Positions 6,032-14,170 of a stretch of 25,893 nt of DNA are shown one piece after another (the stretch's first letter is position 1; each line of letters opens with the position of its first letter). The translations under genes were made by a program, and so were the position numbers. The notes beneath the pieces were generated by a model, which saw nothing but the letters and a program-made list of their open reading frames with translations, did no database searches and was not told the origin of the DNA. This DNA comes from a virus: positions 1 through 25,893 of IMG/VR virus record IMGVR_UViG_3300025118_002957; one strand, written 5' to 3'.

Positions 6032-6763
6032 CTACCACTCGTTGTTATCCAGTTGCGAATTATCCTTAGCAAGATGCATCATCTTATTAGCAAAATCACA
6101 ATACTGTGCGAACATCTCAGGATAAGAATACCCTGGAGGAAGAGTACGGGTCTCCTCACGATGAGTTAAGAACCATTTATTCATATAACTCTCCTCATAG
6201 AATCTTGCTTGAACATCTTTAGATACATCTTCCTTGGTCCAATCATCAATCTGTCTCATCATATCAAAGATATAAGGTATCTTACCTCCCCATAAACATC
6301 CCTGATGATAGATTGTCATATCCATAATACTATCATCAATACAAGCATTTGACAATGGATTTGTATCATATGCTCCTGGATGTTTATTATGTGGTTGGAA
6401 TCCTACATGATGACAGGGATGGTGAACTCCAAAATACTTTTTAGAATCATCAAAGAACTCTTCATATTGTATATCCTCCCATGCATAAAGATCTGCATCT
6501 ACTGAGACCAACCAGTCATAATCAGAGACCTTATCCTCCAGATTCAACATCTCTTCAAAAGTTTTATTGTAAGTGGTAGGAAATCCATAGTGAGGAATCT
6601 CCATCTTAGTAACGTTATCAGGAGTACCTTCTAGTTCTCCATCAGTAAAGACAAAGTAATGCTTCTCTACACCAGGTATAAAATACTTTTCCAATCTCCC
6701 ATACCATTGAGGAAGAAAGTCAAGATAAGTCTGTGTTCCCCAAAAGGTTACTGCTATCTTCAT
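6032..6763 (-). CDS. Glycosyltransferase family 6 (ABO/alpha-1,3-Gal type)
   Basis: The frame opens earlier, but the ATG at 6763 overlaps the preceding TAA (TAATG) and gives MKIAVTFWGTQTYLDF onwards (243 residues). It lines up by eye with the catalytic domain of mammalian blood-group A/B and alpha-1,3-galactosyltransferases: HYFVFTD (35-41), DYDWLVSVDADLYAW with the DXD metal site (D89, D91), FGVHHPCHH, YHQGCLWGG (152-160) where the mammals have YYLGGFFGG, and FYEESYMNKWFLTH (188-201) where they have WHDESHLNKYLLRH, including the glutamate of the active site. It lacks the mammalian stem and membrane anchor, as expected for a soluble bacterial-type enzyme. It should transfer Gal or GalNAc in alpha-1,3 linkage, often onto a fucosylated acceptor, and a GT11 fucosyltransferase lies two genes upstream. 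Confidence 0.9.
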   Translation of the reverse strand: MKIAVTFWGTQTYLDFLPQWYGRLEKYFIPGVEKHYFVFTDGELEGTPDNVTKMEIPHYGFPTTYNKTFEEMLNLEDKVSDYDWLVSVDADLYAWEDIQYEEFFDDSKKYFGVHHPCHHVGFQPHNKHPGAYDTNPLSNACIDDSIMDMTIYHQGCLWGGKIPYIFDMMRQIDDWTKEDVSKDVQARFYEESYMNKWFLTHREETRTLPPGYSYPEMFAQYCDFANKMMHLAKDNSQLDNNEW

Positions 6764-7539
6764 TACAATTGATTCTCCGGTTTCCAATCAAACACGCTCT
6801 TAGCCTTGAAAGGTTGAACATTAATAAAGGATCTCTCTGCTTTTTGATCTATCTTCAAATTTAATGCTCCCTTCTTAGATACCTTATTAATCATATCACC
6901 AATAGAAAGAGATTGATCACCCACTAAAAACATCTCATGATCCTTATCTAAATCAATATCAATTGATTTAATTAGAAGATTAACAAAGTCATCAATATGA
7001 ATCAAATCAACATAAGTATCCAAATTAGCATAGATATCTACTACCTCATCAGTACCTACAGAATTTAAAAGTTTATCAACTAAACCATTAATTCTTTCAC
7101 TCTTAACATCACCACCCCAAATATTAGAAGTCCTCAATACAACTGTCTTACATTTTAAAGTATCTAGATACTGCTCTACATGGTATTTACTCCATCCATA
7201 GATGGTACGTGGAGTAGGCTTTTCCAATCCAGAACAAAACATACCACTATGATTCTGATGCATATCACCTGCACTAGAAACAAAAATTATCTTGCCATCA
7301 GGATTCTTATCCACATAATAATTAAACAATTTCTGACTATTCCATATGTCATCCTTTACCTTCACACCATCCGTATCGCGAGTAGTAGAAGACCAGGCCA
7401 AATGCACTAAACAAGATTTCTTATTAACATCAAACAGATCAGGTACATTATCCCGGTAACTAATAGTTCTAATCTTTCTATTACAAAGTTCTTGAAACCG
7501 ACGACCAACCATTCCATGAGAACCGGTAAGATATATCAT
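6763..7539 (-). CDS. NAD-dependent sugar epimerase/reductase (extended SDR)
   Basis: A 258-residue extended short-chain dehydrogenase. The Rossmann motif is TGSHGMVGRRF (5-15), followed by LVHLAWSST, FVSSAGDMHQ (the catalytic Ser region) and YGWSKYHVEQYL with the Tyr-x3-Lys pair. Later VDLIHIDDFVNLLIKS is the conserved region after the substrate loop. It is shorter than typical 4-epimerases (about 330), so the substrate-binding part is compact. The nucleotide sugar cannot be named; the family includes UDP-glucose 4-epimerases, GDP-fucose synthases and dTDP-4-keto reductases. It lies between the fucosyltransferase and GT6 genes and could make the donor for either. Confidence 0.78.
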   Translation of the reverse strand: MIYLTGSHGMVGRRFQELCNRKIRTISYRDNVPDLFDVNKKSCLVHLAWSSTTRDTDGVKVKDDIWNSQKLFNYYVDKNPDGKIIFVSSAGDMHQNHSGMFCSGLEKPTPRTIYGWSKYHVEQYLDTLKCKTVVLRTSNIWGGDVKSERINGLVDKLLNSVGTDEVVDIYANLDTYVDLIHIDDFVNLLIKSIDIDLDKDHEMFLVGDQSLSIGDMINKVSKKGALNLKIDQKAERSFINVQPFKAKSVFDWKPENQL

Positions 7540-8375
7540 TTAATTATCACCCACTCATCAGGAAGTAGATCAGAAGTATCGTGATGGGCATTCTCAGGAC
7601 CAAACCATTTCTCAGGAGCACACACAACCTTATCTACTGCTTTAGATAACCATGCACCCCACCAAGAATAAGAACTATTAGCAATAATAAAATCAGAACA
7701 CAAGCTCATTAAACAAAGGTCAGTATAACTATCACTACCCTCTGATACTAAGAATCTATCTTCAGCAAATAACTTCTGTTCCTTACACCATTGAGAATCA
7801 TCCGAAAATATAAGTACTGTTCTATCATCATCAAACTTCTTCAACGCAGATGCATAATAATCCAGTCCAAGATTATTATGATAAGCAGAATTCCTTAAGT
7901 AATCACCTCTTCTAATATGTAAAGCAATAGGAGTATCAACTGTACTCATTTTATGTTTACATGGTATTGCAATCTCATTCTTAAATGTGAAGTCCTGACG
8001 GATTTCATGTTCTATATGCTTAAAATATTTCTCACTCTGAAAATATCCATGAAGAGTTACATTATCTTGACAAGTATTAAATAAAACCTCATTAAACTTA
8101 AACTCTCCTTCTGTACGAGTCCTGTCTATAACACTAACATCATGAGGATTGTCTCCTCCAATCATCCCAATATTAGATTGAGTAAGATTTGACATCACAA
8201 AAGGATTAAACAATTCAATCCTTAATTTATTTCCCAAAGAATCTACAAATACTTCATCATGATATGGAATACGAAAATCTACTCCTCTATTCCGTGCAAT
8301 ACCACGCAATGAAGCATACTGAAACATCTGATTACCCAGTTGCCCCAACTTCCCCAGATAATTAAAGCCTATCAT
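7536..8375 (-). CDS. Family 11 glycosyltransferase (alpha-1,2-fucosyltransferase-like)
   Basis: A 279-residue protein with the GT11 hallmarks: an N-terminal GQLGNQMFQYASLRGIA (11-27), the donor-binding LHIRRGDYL in the middle, VLIFSDDSQWCKEQ, and LMSLCSDFIIANSSYSWWGA near the end. GT11 enzymes move L-fucose from GDP-fucose to position 2 of galactose; relatives such as FutC and WbsJ build blood-group-H structures. Here the donor could be GDP-L-fucose or a similar GDP-6-deoxysugar made from the GMD-like and reductase genes nearby. It overlaps the rmlB-like gene by 14 bases and the SDR gene by 4. Fucose rather than another GDP-sugar is inference. Confidence 0.9.
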   Translation of the reverse strand: MIGFNYLGKLGQLGNQMFQYASLRGIARNRGVDFRIPYHDEVFVDSLGNKLRIELFNPFVMSNLTQSNIGMIGGDNPHDVSVIDRTRTEGEFKFNEVLFNTCQDNVTLHGYFQSEKYFKHIEHEIRQDFTFKNEIAIPCKHKMSTVDTPIALHIRRGDYLRNSAYHNNLGLDYYASALKKFDDDRTVLIFSDDSQWCKEQKLFAEDRFLVSEGSDSYTDLCLMSLCSDFIIANSSYSWWGAWLSKAVDKVVCAPEKWFGPENAHHDTSDLLPDEWVIIK

Positions 8376-9294
8376 ACTTATACCAAATAATAGTTTTTGT
8401 CAATCCCTCTTCAAGAGTATGCTGGGGACGAAAAGCTAATGCATTCTTAATTTTAGCATTATCAATCGCGTATCGCAAGTCATGTCCTGGACGATCATCC
8501 ACATACTCAATAAGATCCTCACTAGCACCCATCACTTTAATAATAGTCTTTACCAAATCAATATTCTTCACTTCACATTCGCCACCAATATTATATTTCT
8601 GACCTACTCCACCACCATAGAAAACATTTAAGATACCTTCACAATGATCCTCAACATAAATCCAATCCCTAATGTTCTTACCTCTACCATAGACAGGTAT
8701 CTTCTTCCCCTCCATAATATTAGTAATCGTTTTAGGAATTAACTTTTCCCTATGCTGACGAGGACCATAGTTGTTGGAACAATTAGTAATTACAGTGGGA
8801 AGACCATAAGTATTATGAAATGCTGTGACAAAGTGATCACTCGCTGCCTTCGATGCTGAGTAAGGGTTCTGAGGATCATAAGGTGTCTCCTCAGTGAAAG
8901 GGGGATCATTATACCCCAAAGAACCATAGACCTCATCTGTGGAGATGTGGTGGAACTTCTCTACATCATACTTAACCGCAAGGTTTAAGAGATTAACTGT
9001 TCCAATAACATTAGTATTAACAAAAGGATTTACATCTTTAATTGAATTATCTACATGAGTTTCAGCAGCAAAATGAAATATAAATCTTGGTCTATATTGA
9101 GCAAACAATTTAGCTAACCCATATTCATCAGCAAGATCAATCCCCTTCACAGGGAATCTTAAATCATATAGATTCTCCATGTTTCCTGCATAAGTTAACT
9201 TATCCAGGATAATAATATCATCAAAACCTTTCCGTGCCAGATAATGAGCAAAGTTACTTCCAATAAATCCGGCAGCCCCTGTTATGAATATCAT
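8362..9294 (-). CDS. rfbB: dTDP-glucose 4,6-dehydratase
   Basis: A 310-residue SDR close to RmlB/RfbB. TGAAGFIGSNFAHYLA (5-20) is the NAD-binding loop, and DKLTYAGNMENL follows. STDEVYGSLG holds the catalytic Thr-Asp-Glu, and YSASKAASDHFVTAF the Tyr-x3-Lys. NCSNNYGPRQHREKLIPK and RGKNIRDWIYVEDHC are hallmark RmlB segments. It converts dTDP-D-glucose to dTDP-4-keto-6-deoxyglucose, the entry to rhamnose and many 6-deoxysugars. It is somewhat shorter than usual (about 330-360). No RmlA-type dTDP-glucose synthase is obvious here, so the substrate probably comes from the host. RmlC- and RmlD-like genes lie elsewhere in the cluster. Confidence 0.93.
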   Translation of the reverse strand: MIFITGAAGFIGSNFAHYLARKGFDDIIILDKLTYAGNMENLYDLRFPVKGIDLADEYGLAKLFAQYRPRFIFHFAAETHVDNSIKDVNPFVNTNVIGTVNLLNLAVKYDVEKFHHISTDEVYGSLGYNDPPFTEETPYDPQNPYSASKAASDHFVTAFHNTYGLPTVITNCSNNYGPRQHREKLIPKTITNIMEGKKIPVYGRGKNIRDWIYVEDHCEGILNVFYGGGVGQKYNIGGECEVKNIDLVKTIIKVMGASEDLIEYVDDRPGHDLRYAIDNAKIKNALAFRPQHTLEEGLTKTIIWYKYDRL

Positions 9295-9662
9295 ACTTCT
9301 GCTAGGAACTCATCTACCCTTTCTCTGGTAGCCATATAGGAACTAAGAGCTTTATCATCAATCAATAAATCATAACTAAGTTTTCCCATAACCAATCTAT
9401 GGAATTTAACTTTCCATTCAATCAAATGACTATGAGTTAAATCATAAAGATTTTCATATACCAAATTCACATCACCCTTATAGATACCCATACCTCGTGC
9501 AGTATAGATTATAATTTTATTTCCCTTGTCATAATATTCATTGACAAGTTCAACCCCCGCTTCAATGGGTTCGCAATGGTAATACTTATCCACCCCCAAT
9601 TCATCGTATTGTGAATGATGCCAGCAAATGACATCATCCAGATCGAAAGCTATGGTTTTCAT
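9291..9662 (-). CDS. HAD-superfamily sugar phosphatase (capsule type)
   Basis: A 123-residue minimal HAD hydrolase. Motif I is AFDLDDVICWHH with nucleophile D7 and acid D9, motif II is IIYTARGMGI, and KVKFHRLVMGKLSYDLLIDD supplies the lysine and the acidic motif. There is no large cap domain, as in the small HAD phosphatases found in capsule and LPS clusters. A likely job is removing a phosphate from a sugar bisphosphate, as GmhB does in heptose synthesis, but substrate is not readable. It overlaps its neighbours by 4 bases on both sides (ATGA). Confidence 0.8.
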   Translation of the reverse strand: MKTIAFDLDDVICWHHSQYDELGVDKYYHCEPIEAGVELVNEYYDKGNKIIIYTARGMGIYKGDVNLVYENLYDLTHSHLIEWKVKFHRLVMGKLSYDLLIDDKALSSYMATRERVDEFLAEV

Positions 9663-10603
9663 ATGCCGTTAATGATTTCTATGAGTCCATTACACCGGTT
9701 CATATATGTATGATCCCGCTTAACAACTTCCCATAGATGTCGTGACCTTTCCTTATCATACTGGTGCTCTACACCAAGATCAAAGATTTCTTGTGCAGTC
9801 TCGCCACATAGAACTTCCTTATCAATAAAGTCCTTCACATAAGCAGCATCAGCAACAACAGGACACCCATAACTAATTGCCTTCATAATCCTACAGGAAA
9901 CATAAAGATTATCTTTCTGCTCTTGTGGTCTGAAGTCAGGAACAAAGAATGACTTCTGCATCAACTCAATATTAGCAGTCTCATCTACTGCCTTATCTGC
10001 TGATGGCACATGAACCTTCTCTGCATCATAATGATTGAAGGTAATATCATTCTCCTTAACAATCTCAATGAATTGTTGATGAAGTGGATCTACACCCTCT
10101 CTAGGAGCATGAATAGTTCCAATGAAATTATAGGCATTATCCCTCTTAATATCAAGGTCAGACTCTTCCATCTCTTCTGGCCAAATGTTTGTTGCCAGTG
10201 AGAAATAGACTACCTCATATGGATCTTCTGGAGTCTTGTCATAGATAACACCTTTATCTACCTCAATAAATCTTTCACCATCAGGTTCTGGTCTCCTGTA
10301 CTCAGGGACCCTCATGTTAATGAGACGACTTACATTACCAAGATACTTGTTCAGGTTAGTAAATCTATCCCAGGAAATATAAATTCCATCATCCATCACA
10401 GGACAATAATGATCACTCCTTGACTGATTATCAATTACAAAAACTGCATTCTTATAATCAAATTCTTGCTGTGTAGGATACTCCCTATCATCAAACCAAT
10501 AAACATCATACCCTAGCTTTTGGAATGTCCTATAAAGACATACCAAATAGTAAGATGCTGTGTCAGTATAATGCTTATGACCCCACAGAATAATTTTACG
10601 CAT
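9659..10603 (-). CDS. CgeB-like glycosyltransferase
   Basis: A 314-residue protein beginning MRKIILWGHKHYTDTASYYL. The C-terminal third resembles the Glyco_trans_1_2/CgeB group: CRIMKAISYGCPVVADAAY, followed by a helix and VKRDHTYMNRCNGLIEII, the typical HTY..R segment. The N-terminal half is a probable acceptor domain and does not match a named family by eye. It is the first gene after a strong sigma70-type promoter in the 54-base gap upstream, so transcription of the rmlB-GT11-GT6 block may restart here. Acceptor and sugar are unknown. Confidence 0.68.
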   Translation of the reverse strand: MRKIILWGHKHYTDTASYYLVCLYRTFQKLGYDVYWFDDREYPTQQEFDYKNAVFVIDNQSRSDHYCPVMDDGIYISWDRFTNLNKYLGNVSRLINMRVPEYRRPEPDGERFIEVDKGVIYDKTPEDPYEVVYFSLATNIWPEEMEESDLDIKRDNAYNFIGTIHAPREGVDPLHQQFIEIVKENDITFNHYDAEKVHVPSADKAVDETANIELMQKSFFVPDFRPQEQKDNLYVSCRIMKAISYGCPVVADAAYVKDFIDKEVLCGETAQEIFDLGVEHQYDKERSRHLWEVVKRDHTYMNRCNGLIEIINGI

Positions 10604-10625
10604 ACTCTTATTAAAGGTTTCCCAT

Positions 10626-10654
10626 ATTCTAATGCGTATTATTTAACCTGTCAA
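10626..10654 (-). promoter_or_regulatory. sigma70-type promoter inside the glycan cluster
   Basis: TTGACA (10654-10649), a 17-base spacer and TAGAAT (10631-10626) on the minus strand, in one of the few gaps of the cluster and 23 bases before the start at 10603. It begins a few bases after the stop of the GMD-like gene. It splits the cluster into separately startable transcripts. Confidence 0.8.
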
Positions 10655-10657
10655 GGA

Positions 10658-11659
10658 TTACCTGTTTAAAGGTATCTTTCCTTTACTTATCTGTTCTCTC
10701 CAGTGATTTAAAAGATCTAAAAGTGTTTGTCTTACGGGAATTTCTGGCTTCCAATCAATCGTATTCCTGATCTTTGTGTTATCAAACATCTGATAGTCTG
10801 CATCAATAGGTCTCAATCTATTAGGATCTAACTCTACCTTAATATCAATCTCACTAAACCCTAGAAGTATATCAACTACCTCAGTTAATTTAAATGCCTC
10901 TTCTCCAGCAATATTAAAATACTCTCCTGGTGTTACATCTGCATTCATTAATAACCAGTATGCTCTCACAGCATCTCTACAGTCCTGGAAAGTTCTAGTG
11001 CAATCTAGATTGCCAACATAGATAACTGGTTCTTGATGTCCTGCTTCTATCAATGCTATCTGTTTAGCTACTGTACTCTCAAAAAACACATCACTTCTAC
11101 GTGGTCCAGTATGAGTTCCCATACGAGTCATGAATGTTTTTATACCATATGCCTCACCATAAAACCTTCCCAGGTAATCAGTTCCTATCTTGCTTATACT
11201 ATAAGGACTAGCGCCATGAAGAGGTGTGTCTTCCTTTAAGGTCACACCAGTAGGAGCACGTCCATACACCTCACTAGAAGAGCATATATGGACCACTGGA
11301 TCATACTGCGGAACCTGACGAATTGCTTCTAATAAATGAGCAGTCCCTATAATATTAGTTTGTAACGTCTCTATCGGAATATTAAATGAAGTCTGAGGAT
11401 AAGACTGTGCTGCTAGGTGTGAAATATAATCAGGTCTTACTTCATCTATCATCCTTGTGATAGACATTGCATCATTCAAATCTGCATAGTAAAGAGAAAT
11501 GCGATCCTTCTTATTAATACGATCAGTTAAATGATAAAGATTATCCTGGGGTTCTTGCCACCGCATCATACCTACTACATCATGGTCTGTATTCTCTAAG
11601 ATATAATCAGCCAGTTGAGATCCAACCTGTCCTGTTATACCTGTAATAAGTACCTTCAT
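10658..11659 (-). CDS. GDP-mannose 4,6-dehydratase-like SDR (GMD/RMD family)
   Basis: A 333-residue extended SDR. TGITGQVGSQLADYIL (6-21) binds the cofactor; YYADLNDAMSITRMI and HLAAQSYPQTSF are GMD-type segments. CSSSEVYGRAP carries the Ser-Ser-Glu, and YSISKIGTDYLGRF the Tyr-x3-Lys. The later EAGHQEPVIYVGNLDCTRTF and VRAYWLL resemble both GMD and the reductase RMD. GMD makes GDP-4-keto-6-deoxymannose, precursor of GDP-fucose, rhamnose and perosamine; GMD-like enzymes also act on GDP-heptose. The glutamate favours a dehydratase, but RMD cannot be excluded by eye. It overlaps the oxygenase gene upstream by 4 bases. Confidence 0.8.
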   Translation of the reverse strand: MKVLITGITGQVGSQLADYILENTDHDVVGMMRWQEPQDNLYHLTDRINKKDRISLYYADLNDAMSITRMIDEVRPDYISHLAAQSYPQTSFNIPIETLQTNIIGTAHLLEAIRQVPQYDPVVHICSSSEVYGRAPTGVTLKEDTPLHGASPYSISKIGTDYLGRFYGEAYGIKTFMTRMGTHTGPRRSDVFFESTVAKQIALIEAGHQEPVIYVGNLDCTRTFQDCRDAVRAYWLLMNADVTPGEYFNIAGEEAFKLTEVVDILLGFSEIDIKVELDPNRLRPIDADYQMFDNTKIRNTIDWKPEIPVRQTLLDLLNHWREQISKGKIPLNR

Positions 11660-12345
11660 TTAAATCCTTTACCTTTAGAATCTTTAGATCTACCTCTAAA
11701 AATATCTGGGGTATCCTGATCTTGAATAATACTAGTATCCAAACTTACATTCCCAGCAATAGATATTCTCTCTTCATCACAATTATAAAAAGGATATACC
11801 TGATGCTTTAACTCAGAAGGAAAGAATATCATAGTACCCTCCACCTTAGGAGACATTTCATATGAATAATTACGAATGCTTCCTAACATATCTGTATATT
11901 GGAAATCAAAAACAGAAATCTTATGGGAATTAGAATTTAAACTAATAGGATTTTTATTCTGTTCAAAATGATTAGTAGGAATTTTCATCCAAATTGCAAA
12001 GCTATAAATCCCAGTATGATCATGTAAAGGATTAAACTCATTCTCCTTTTGATAATTGACCCATAATTTTGATAGAAAATAAGGATGTCTTGCATTAATA
12101 GGGAGAGCATTCCCAAGATTATAAAAGTGTTTATTATATTCACTTAGAAATGAATAAACAATATTATGAAAAAACCAATCATCCTTATCAGTTAATTGAT
12201 AACTACCTAATATATTACCAGCAAGATTTTGTTTCTCACTTCCCTTCTTATTCTCAACACACTTCCACAAATATTCAATTGCATTTTCAGGTAGCTTACT
12301 TTCTAACCACCCACAACTAGGTGGAGTTATTGCTTTAATATCCAT
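11656..12345 (-). CDS. Putative 2OG-Fe(II) oxygenase
   Basis: The frame opens further upstream, but the ATG at 12345 has GGAG seven bases before it and gives MDIKAITPPSCGWLESKL onwards (229 residues). The core has NPLHDHTGIYSFAIWMKIP, then EGTMIFFPSELKHQVYPF and ERISIAGNVSLD: two histidine motifs and an Arg-x-Ser as in the putative 2OG-Fe(II) oxygenase group common in cyanophages. These enzymes hydroxylate proteins, sugars or small molecules using 2-oxoglutarate. Its place between GMD-like and RmlD-like genes suggests a sugar or glycan substrate, but cyanophages scatter such genes widely and the location may be chance. The C-terminus is Lys/Ser-rich (GRSKDSKGKGFK). Confidence 0.72.
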   Translation of the reverse strand: MDIKAITPPSCGWLESKLPENAIEYLWKCVENKKGSEKQNLAGNILGSYQLTDKDDWFFHNIVYSFLSEYNKHFYNLGNALPINARHPYFLSKLWVNYQKENEFNPLHDHTGIYSFAIWMKIPTNHFEQNKNPISLNSNSHKISVFDFQYTDMLGSIRNYSYEMSPKVEGTMIFFPSELKHQVYPFYNCDEERISIAGNVSLDTSIIQDQDTPDIFRGRSKDSKGKGFK

Positions 12346-13213
12346 CCACAAACTCCAAAGTTGCCGCATCCCCAATAGAACGTGCCGGTCTACCCAATAC
12401 TTTCTCTAAAACGTTAGATCTCATAGAAACTATTGCAGGTCGGTCCTGATAGAATTTATCTCCGGGAGAAATTACCTTTGTTTTAAGATTAGTTAAGACA
12501 GTATCTTTAAGTATGTTAGCAAACTCAACTCTTGATAAAGTTTCTGGTCCTCCACAATTAATAACCTTCTCTTCACAAACATCCCAGTTATTGAACAAAG
12601 AAATAATAGCATCAACAGTATCATCTCGATGAACTACTGACCTTGAAAAAGGATCAAAGATCTCTGCAGTTGACCCTTCCCTTACACACATTCTTAAATA
12701 CCTAGCGAATCTATCATCTTTAAAGAAATTATAAGACAGTCTCAATGCTTTGAATAAAGGATAATCTAAAAATCTCTTTTCAATAACCCCCTTCATCTCT
12801 GCATAAGCACCTTTAGGATCGGTATCCTGCTCTTCATCAAACTCGCCAAGAACATTTCCATACACTGCATCACTAGAAAGAAATATAACTTTACATCCAC
12901 GTTTCAATGCTTCATAGATAAAGTCTCCTGTTGAAATAACATTAACCCGTAAAGCAACCTCAAACTGATCTGCACACACAGAAGGTTCAGATATAGCGGC
13001 ACAGAATGCCACCGTATCTCCCATCTTTAAAGTATCATAATCATATCTAAAACAATCATCGGCCAAATTTAAACAATAATATCCACTATCTACAGTGAAT
13101 AGATGCGTTCTAGCAGGTGATACTACCTTTCTTATATCATATTTTCCTTCAGTCTTTTCTACTAATCTACTGCCAATGTTTCCTTTTGCACCGATAATGT
13201 GGAGGGTAGCCAT
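12335..13213 (-). CDS. dTDP-4-dehydrorhamnose reductase-like SDR (RmlD-like)
   Basis: A 292-residue SDR. The Rossmann strand starts at once (TLHIIGAKGNIGSRLVEK), so the start at 13213 is needed even though it overlaps the nucleotidylyltransferase gene by 52 bases. FLSSDAVYGN has the Ser, YAEMKGVIEKRF the Tyr-x3-Lys. RSVVHRDDTVDAIISL and NCGGPETLSRVEFA are typical of RmlD-type reductases, which reduce a 4-keto-6-deoxysugar. It sits next to HddC- and HddA-like genes, so it may instead reduce a GDP-4-keto-heptose; rhamnose is only one option. Confidence 0.78.
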   Translation of the reverse strand: MATLHIIGAKGNIGSRLVEKTEGKYDIRKVVSPARTHLFTVDSGYYCLNLADDCFRYDYDTLKMGDTVAFCAAISEPSVCADQFEVALRVNVISTGDFIYEALKRGCKVIFLSSDAVYGNVLGEFDEEQDTDPKGAYAEMKGVIEKRFLDYPLFKALRLSYNFFKDDRFARYLRMCVREGSTAEIFDPFSRSVVHRDDTVDAIISLFNNWDVCEEKVINCGGPETLSRVEFANILKDTVLTNLKTKVISPGDKFYQDRPAIVSMRSNVLEKVLGRPARSIGDAATLEFVDGY

Positions 13214-13851
13214 GTTTTAAATTTCTCTAATCGTTCAGGTGTGCCAATGTCAAATCGTTCTGTATCTAGAACCTTATAAGATAAATCCATATCAGGAAGT
13301 ATATCATATTCCATACTTAACGGCAATCTTATTGGTATGTTTAAATCCTTTTTATAAAATTTGTAAATACCAAGACTTACTAATTCTCTTCCAAAGGCAT
13401 CAGGATTCTTCTCTACATACGATTCAACCTTCCCATTCTTTCCTCTTATATATCCAACATCTGGCGTTACATCCTCTTCCGTAACAAATAATGTAGAAGT
13501 ATTACAATCTAAATTCAATTCTCCTGAAAAGAAGGTATCTCCATTCATTACATAAAAGGATTCTGGTATATCAACTTTACATAAAAATCCTGCTGTTCCA
13601 GATGGTTCTCCCTCATTAAAAACATCAATTCCCAAACTCTTATACTGACTAAAATGTTCATAGTTAAGATGAGAACATACCAAAGTAATATCAAATCCCT
13701 TTAAATTGTTAATTACATAATCTAGAAAAGGATTGTTATGAACATCAACTAATGGTTTAGGCATTCCCTTAGTAATAGAAGCAAGACGGGTTCCTCTCCC
13801 TCCTACTAAAAGATATATCTTAATCCCCTGGGATAACTCTGTTACTATCAT
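13162..13851 (-). CDS. Sugar-phosphate nucleotidylyltransferase (HddC-like)
   Basis: I use the ATG at 13851 (229 residues); it overlaps the cupin gene by 32 bases, and an ATG at 13878 is less likely. The signature LLVGGRGTRLASITKGMPKP is followed by LVDVHNNPFLDYVI. MNGDTFF carries the metal-binding aspartate, VEKNPDAFGRELVSLGIY contacts the sugar, and FDIGTPERLEKF is the usual end. Among this superfamily it looks most like D-glycero-D-manno-heptose-1-phosphate guanylyltransferase, which makes GDP-heptose. The HddA-like kinase two genes upstream strongly supports a heptose role. A mannose- or glucose-1-phosphate enzyme is the alternative. Confidence 0.78.
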   Translation of the reverse strand: MIVTELSQGIKIYLLVGGRGTRLASITKGMPKPLVDVHNNPFLDYVINNLKGFDITLVCSHLNYEHFSQYKSLGIDVFNEGEPSGTAGFLCKVDIPESFYVMNGDTFFSGELNLDCNTSTLFVTEEDVTPDVGYIRGKNGKVESYVEKNPDAFGRELVSLGIYKFYKKDLNIPIRLPLSMEYDILPDMDLSYKVLDTERFDIGTPERLEKFKTWLPSTLSVQKETLAVD

Positions 13852-14170
13852 GCTCAAAATGCTGGGTGGAAAATTCAAATAAGTCTGTATCTTCTAAGGC
13901 AAACATCTGGTGTCTCAATCCCCTATTGATATGGAACTTATCACCACGATTAAGAACAATTTCTTTTGCTTTTTCTATGTCATCCTCATCAGAGTATTTT
14001 AACAGAATTTTTCCTTCCTGTAAATAAAAAGTTTCATCCTTTAATGTATGATAATGCCATGAACATTTCTTACCCTTTATTATATGCAGCAATTTACCAC
14101 AATACTCTTCCTTGTTTACAATCCATTTTTCATATCCCCATCCTTTAGGATGAATTTCTATTGCCTCCAT
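13820..14170 (-). CDS. Cupin-domain protein, sugar-isomerase type
   Basis: A 116-residue single cupin. Motif 1 is WHYHTLKDETFYLQEGKI with the His-x-His-x4-Glu metal ligands, motif 2 is NRGDKFHINRGLRHQM. It resembles the small mannose-6-phosphate isomerase-type cupins found beside nucleotidylyltransferases in polysaccharide clusters. It lies between the HddA-like kinase (13-base overlap) and the HddC-like gene. It may isomerise a sugar phosphate or act as a metal-binding partner of the kinase; substrate not readable. Confidence 0.78.
   Translation of the reverse strand: MEAIEIHPKGWGYEKWIVNKEEYCGKLLHIIKGKKCSWHYHTLKDETFYLQEGKILLKYSDEDDIEKAKEIVLNRGDKFHINRGLRHQMFALEDTDLFEFSTQHFEHDSNRVIPGD

Noticed and set aside
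13815-13822. ATT as a start codon for the HddC-like gene, next to GGGG
   Set aside because: It would put the start right before the nucleotide-binding strand, but the G run is too close to serve as ribosome site and an ATG lies 30 bases upstream in frame.
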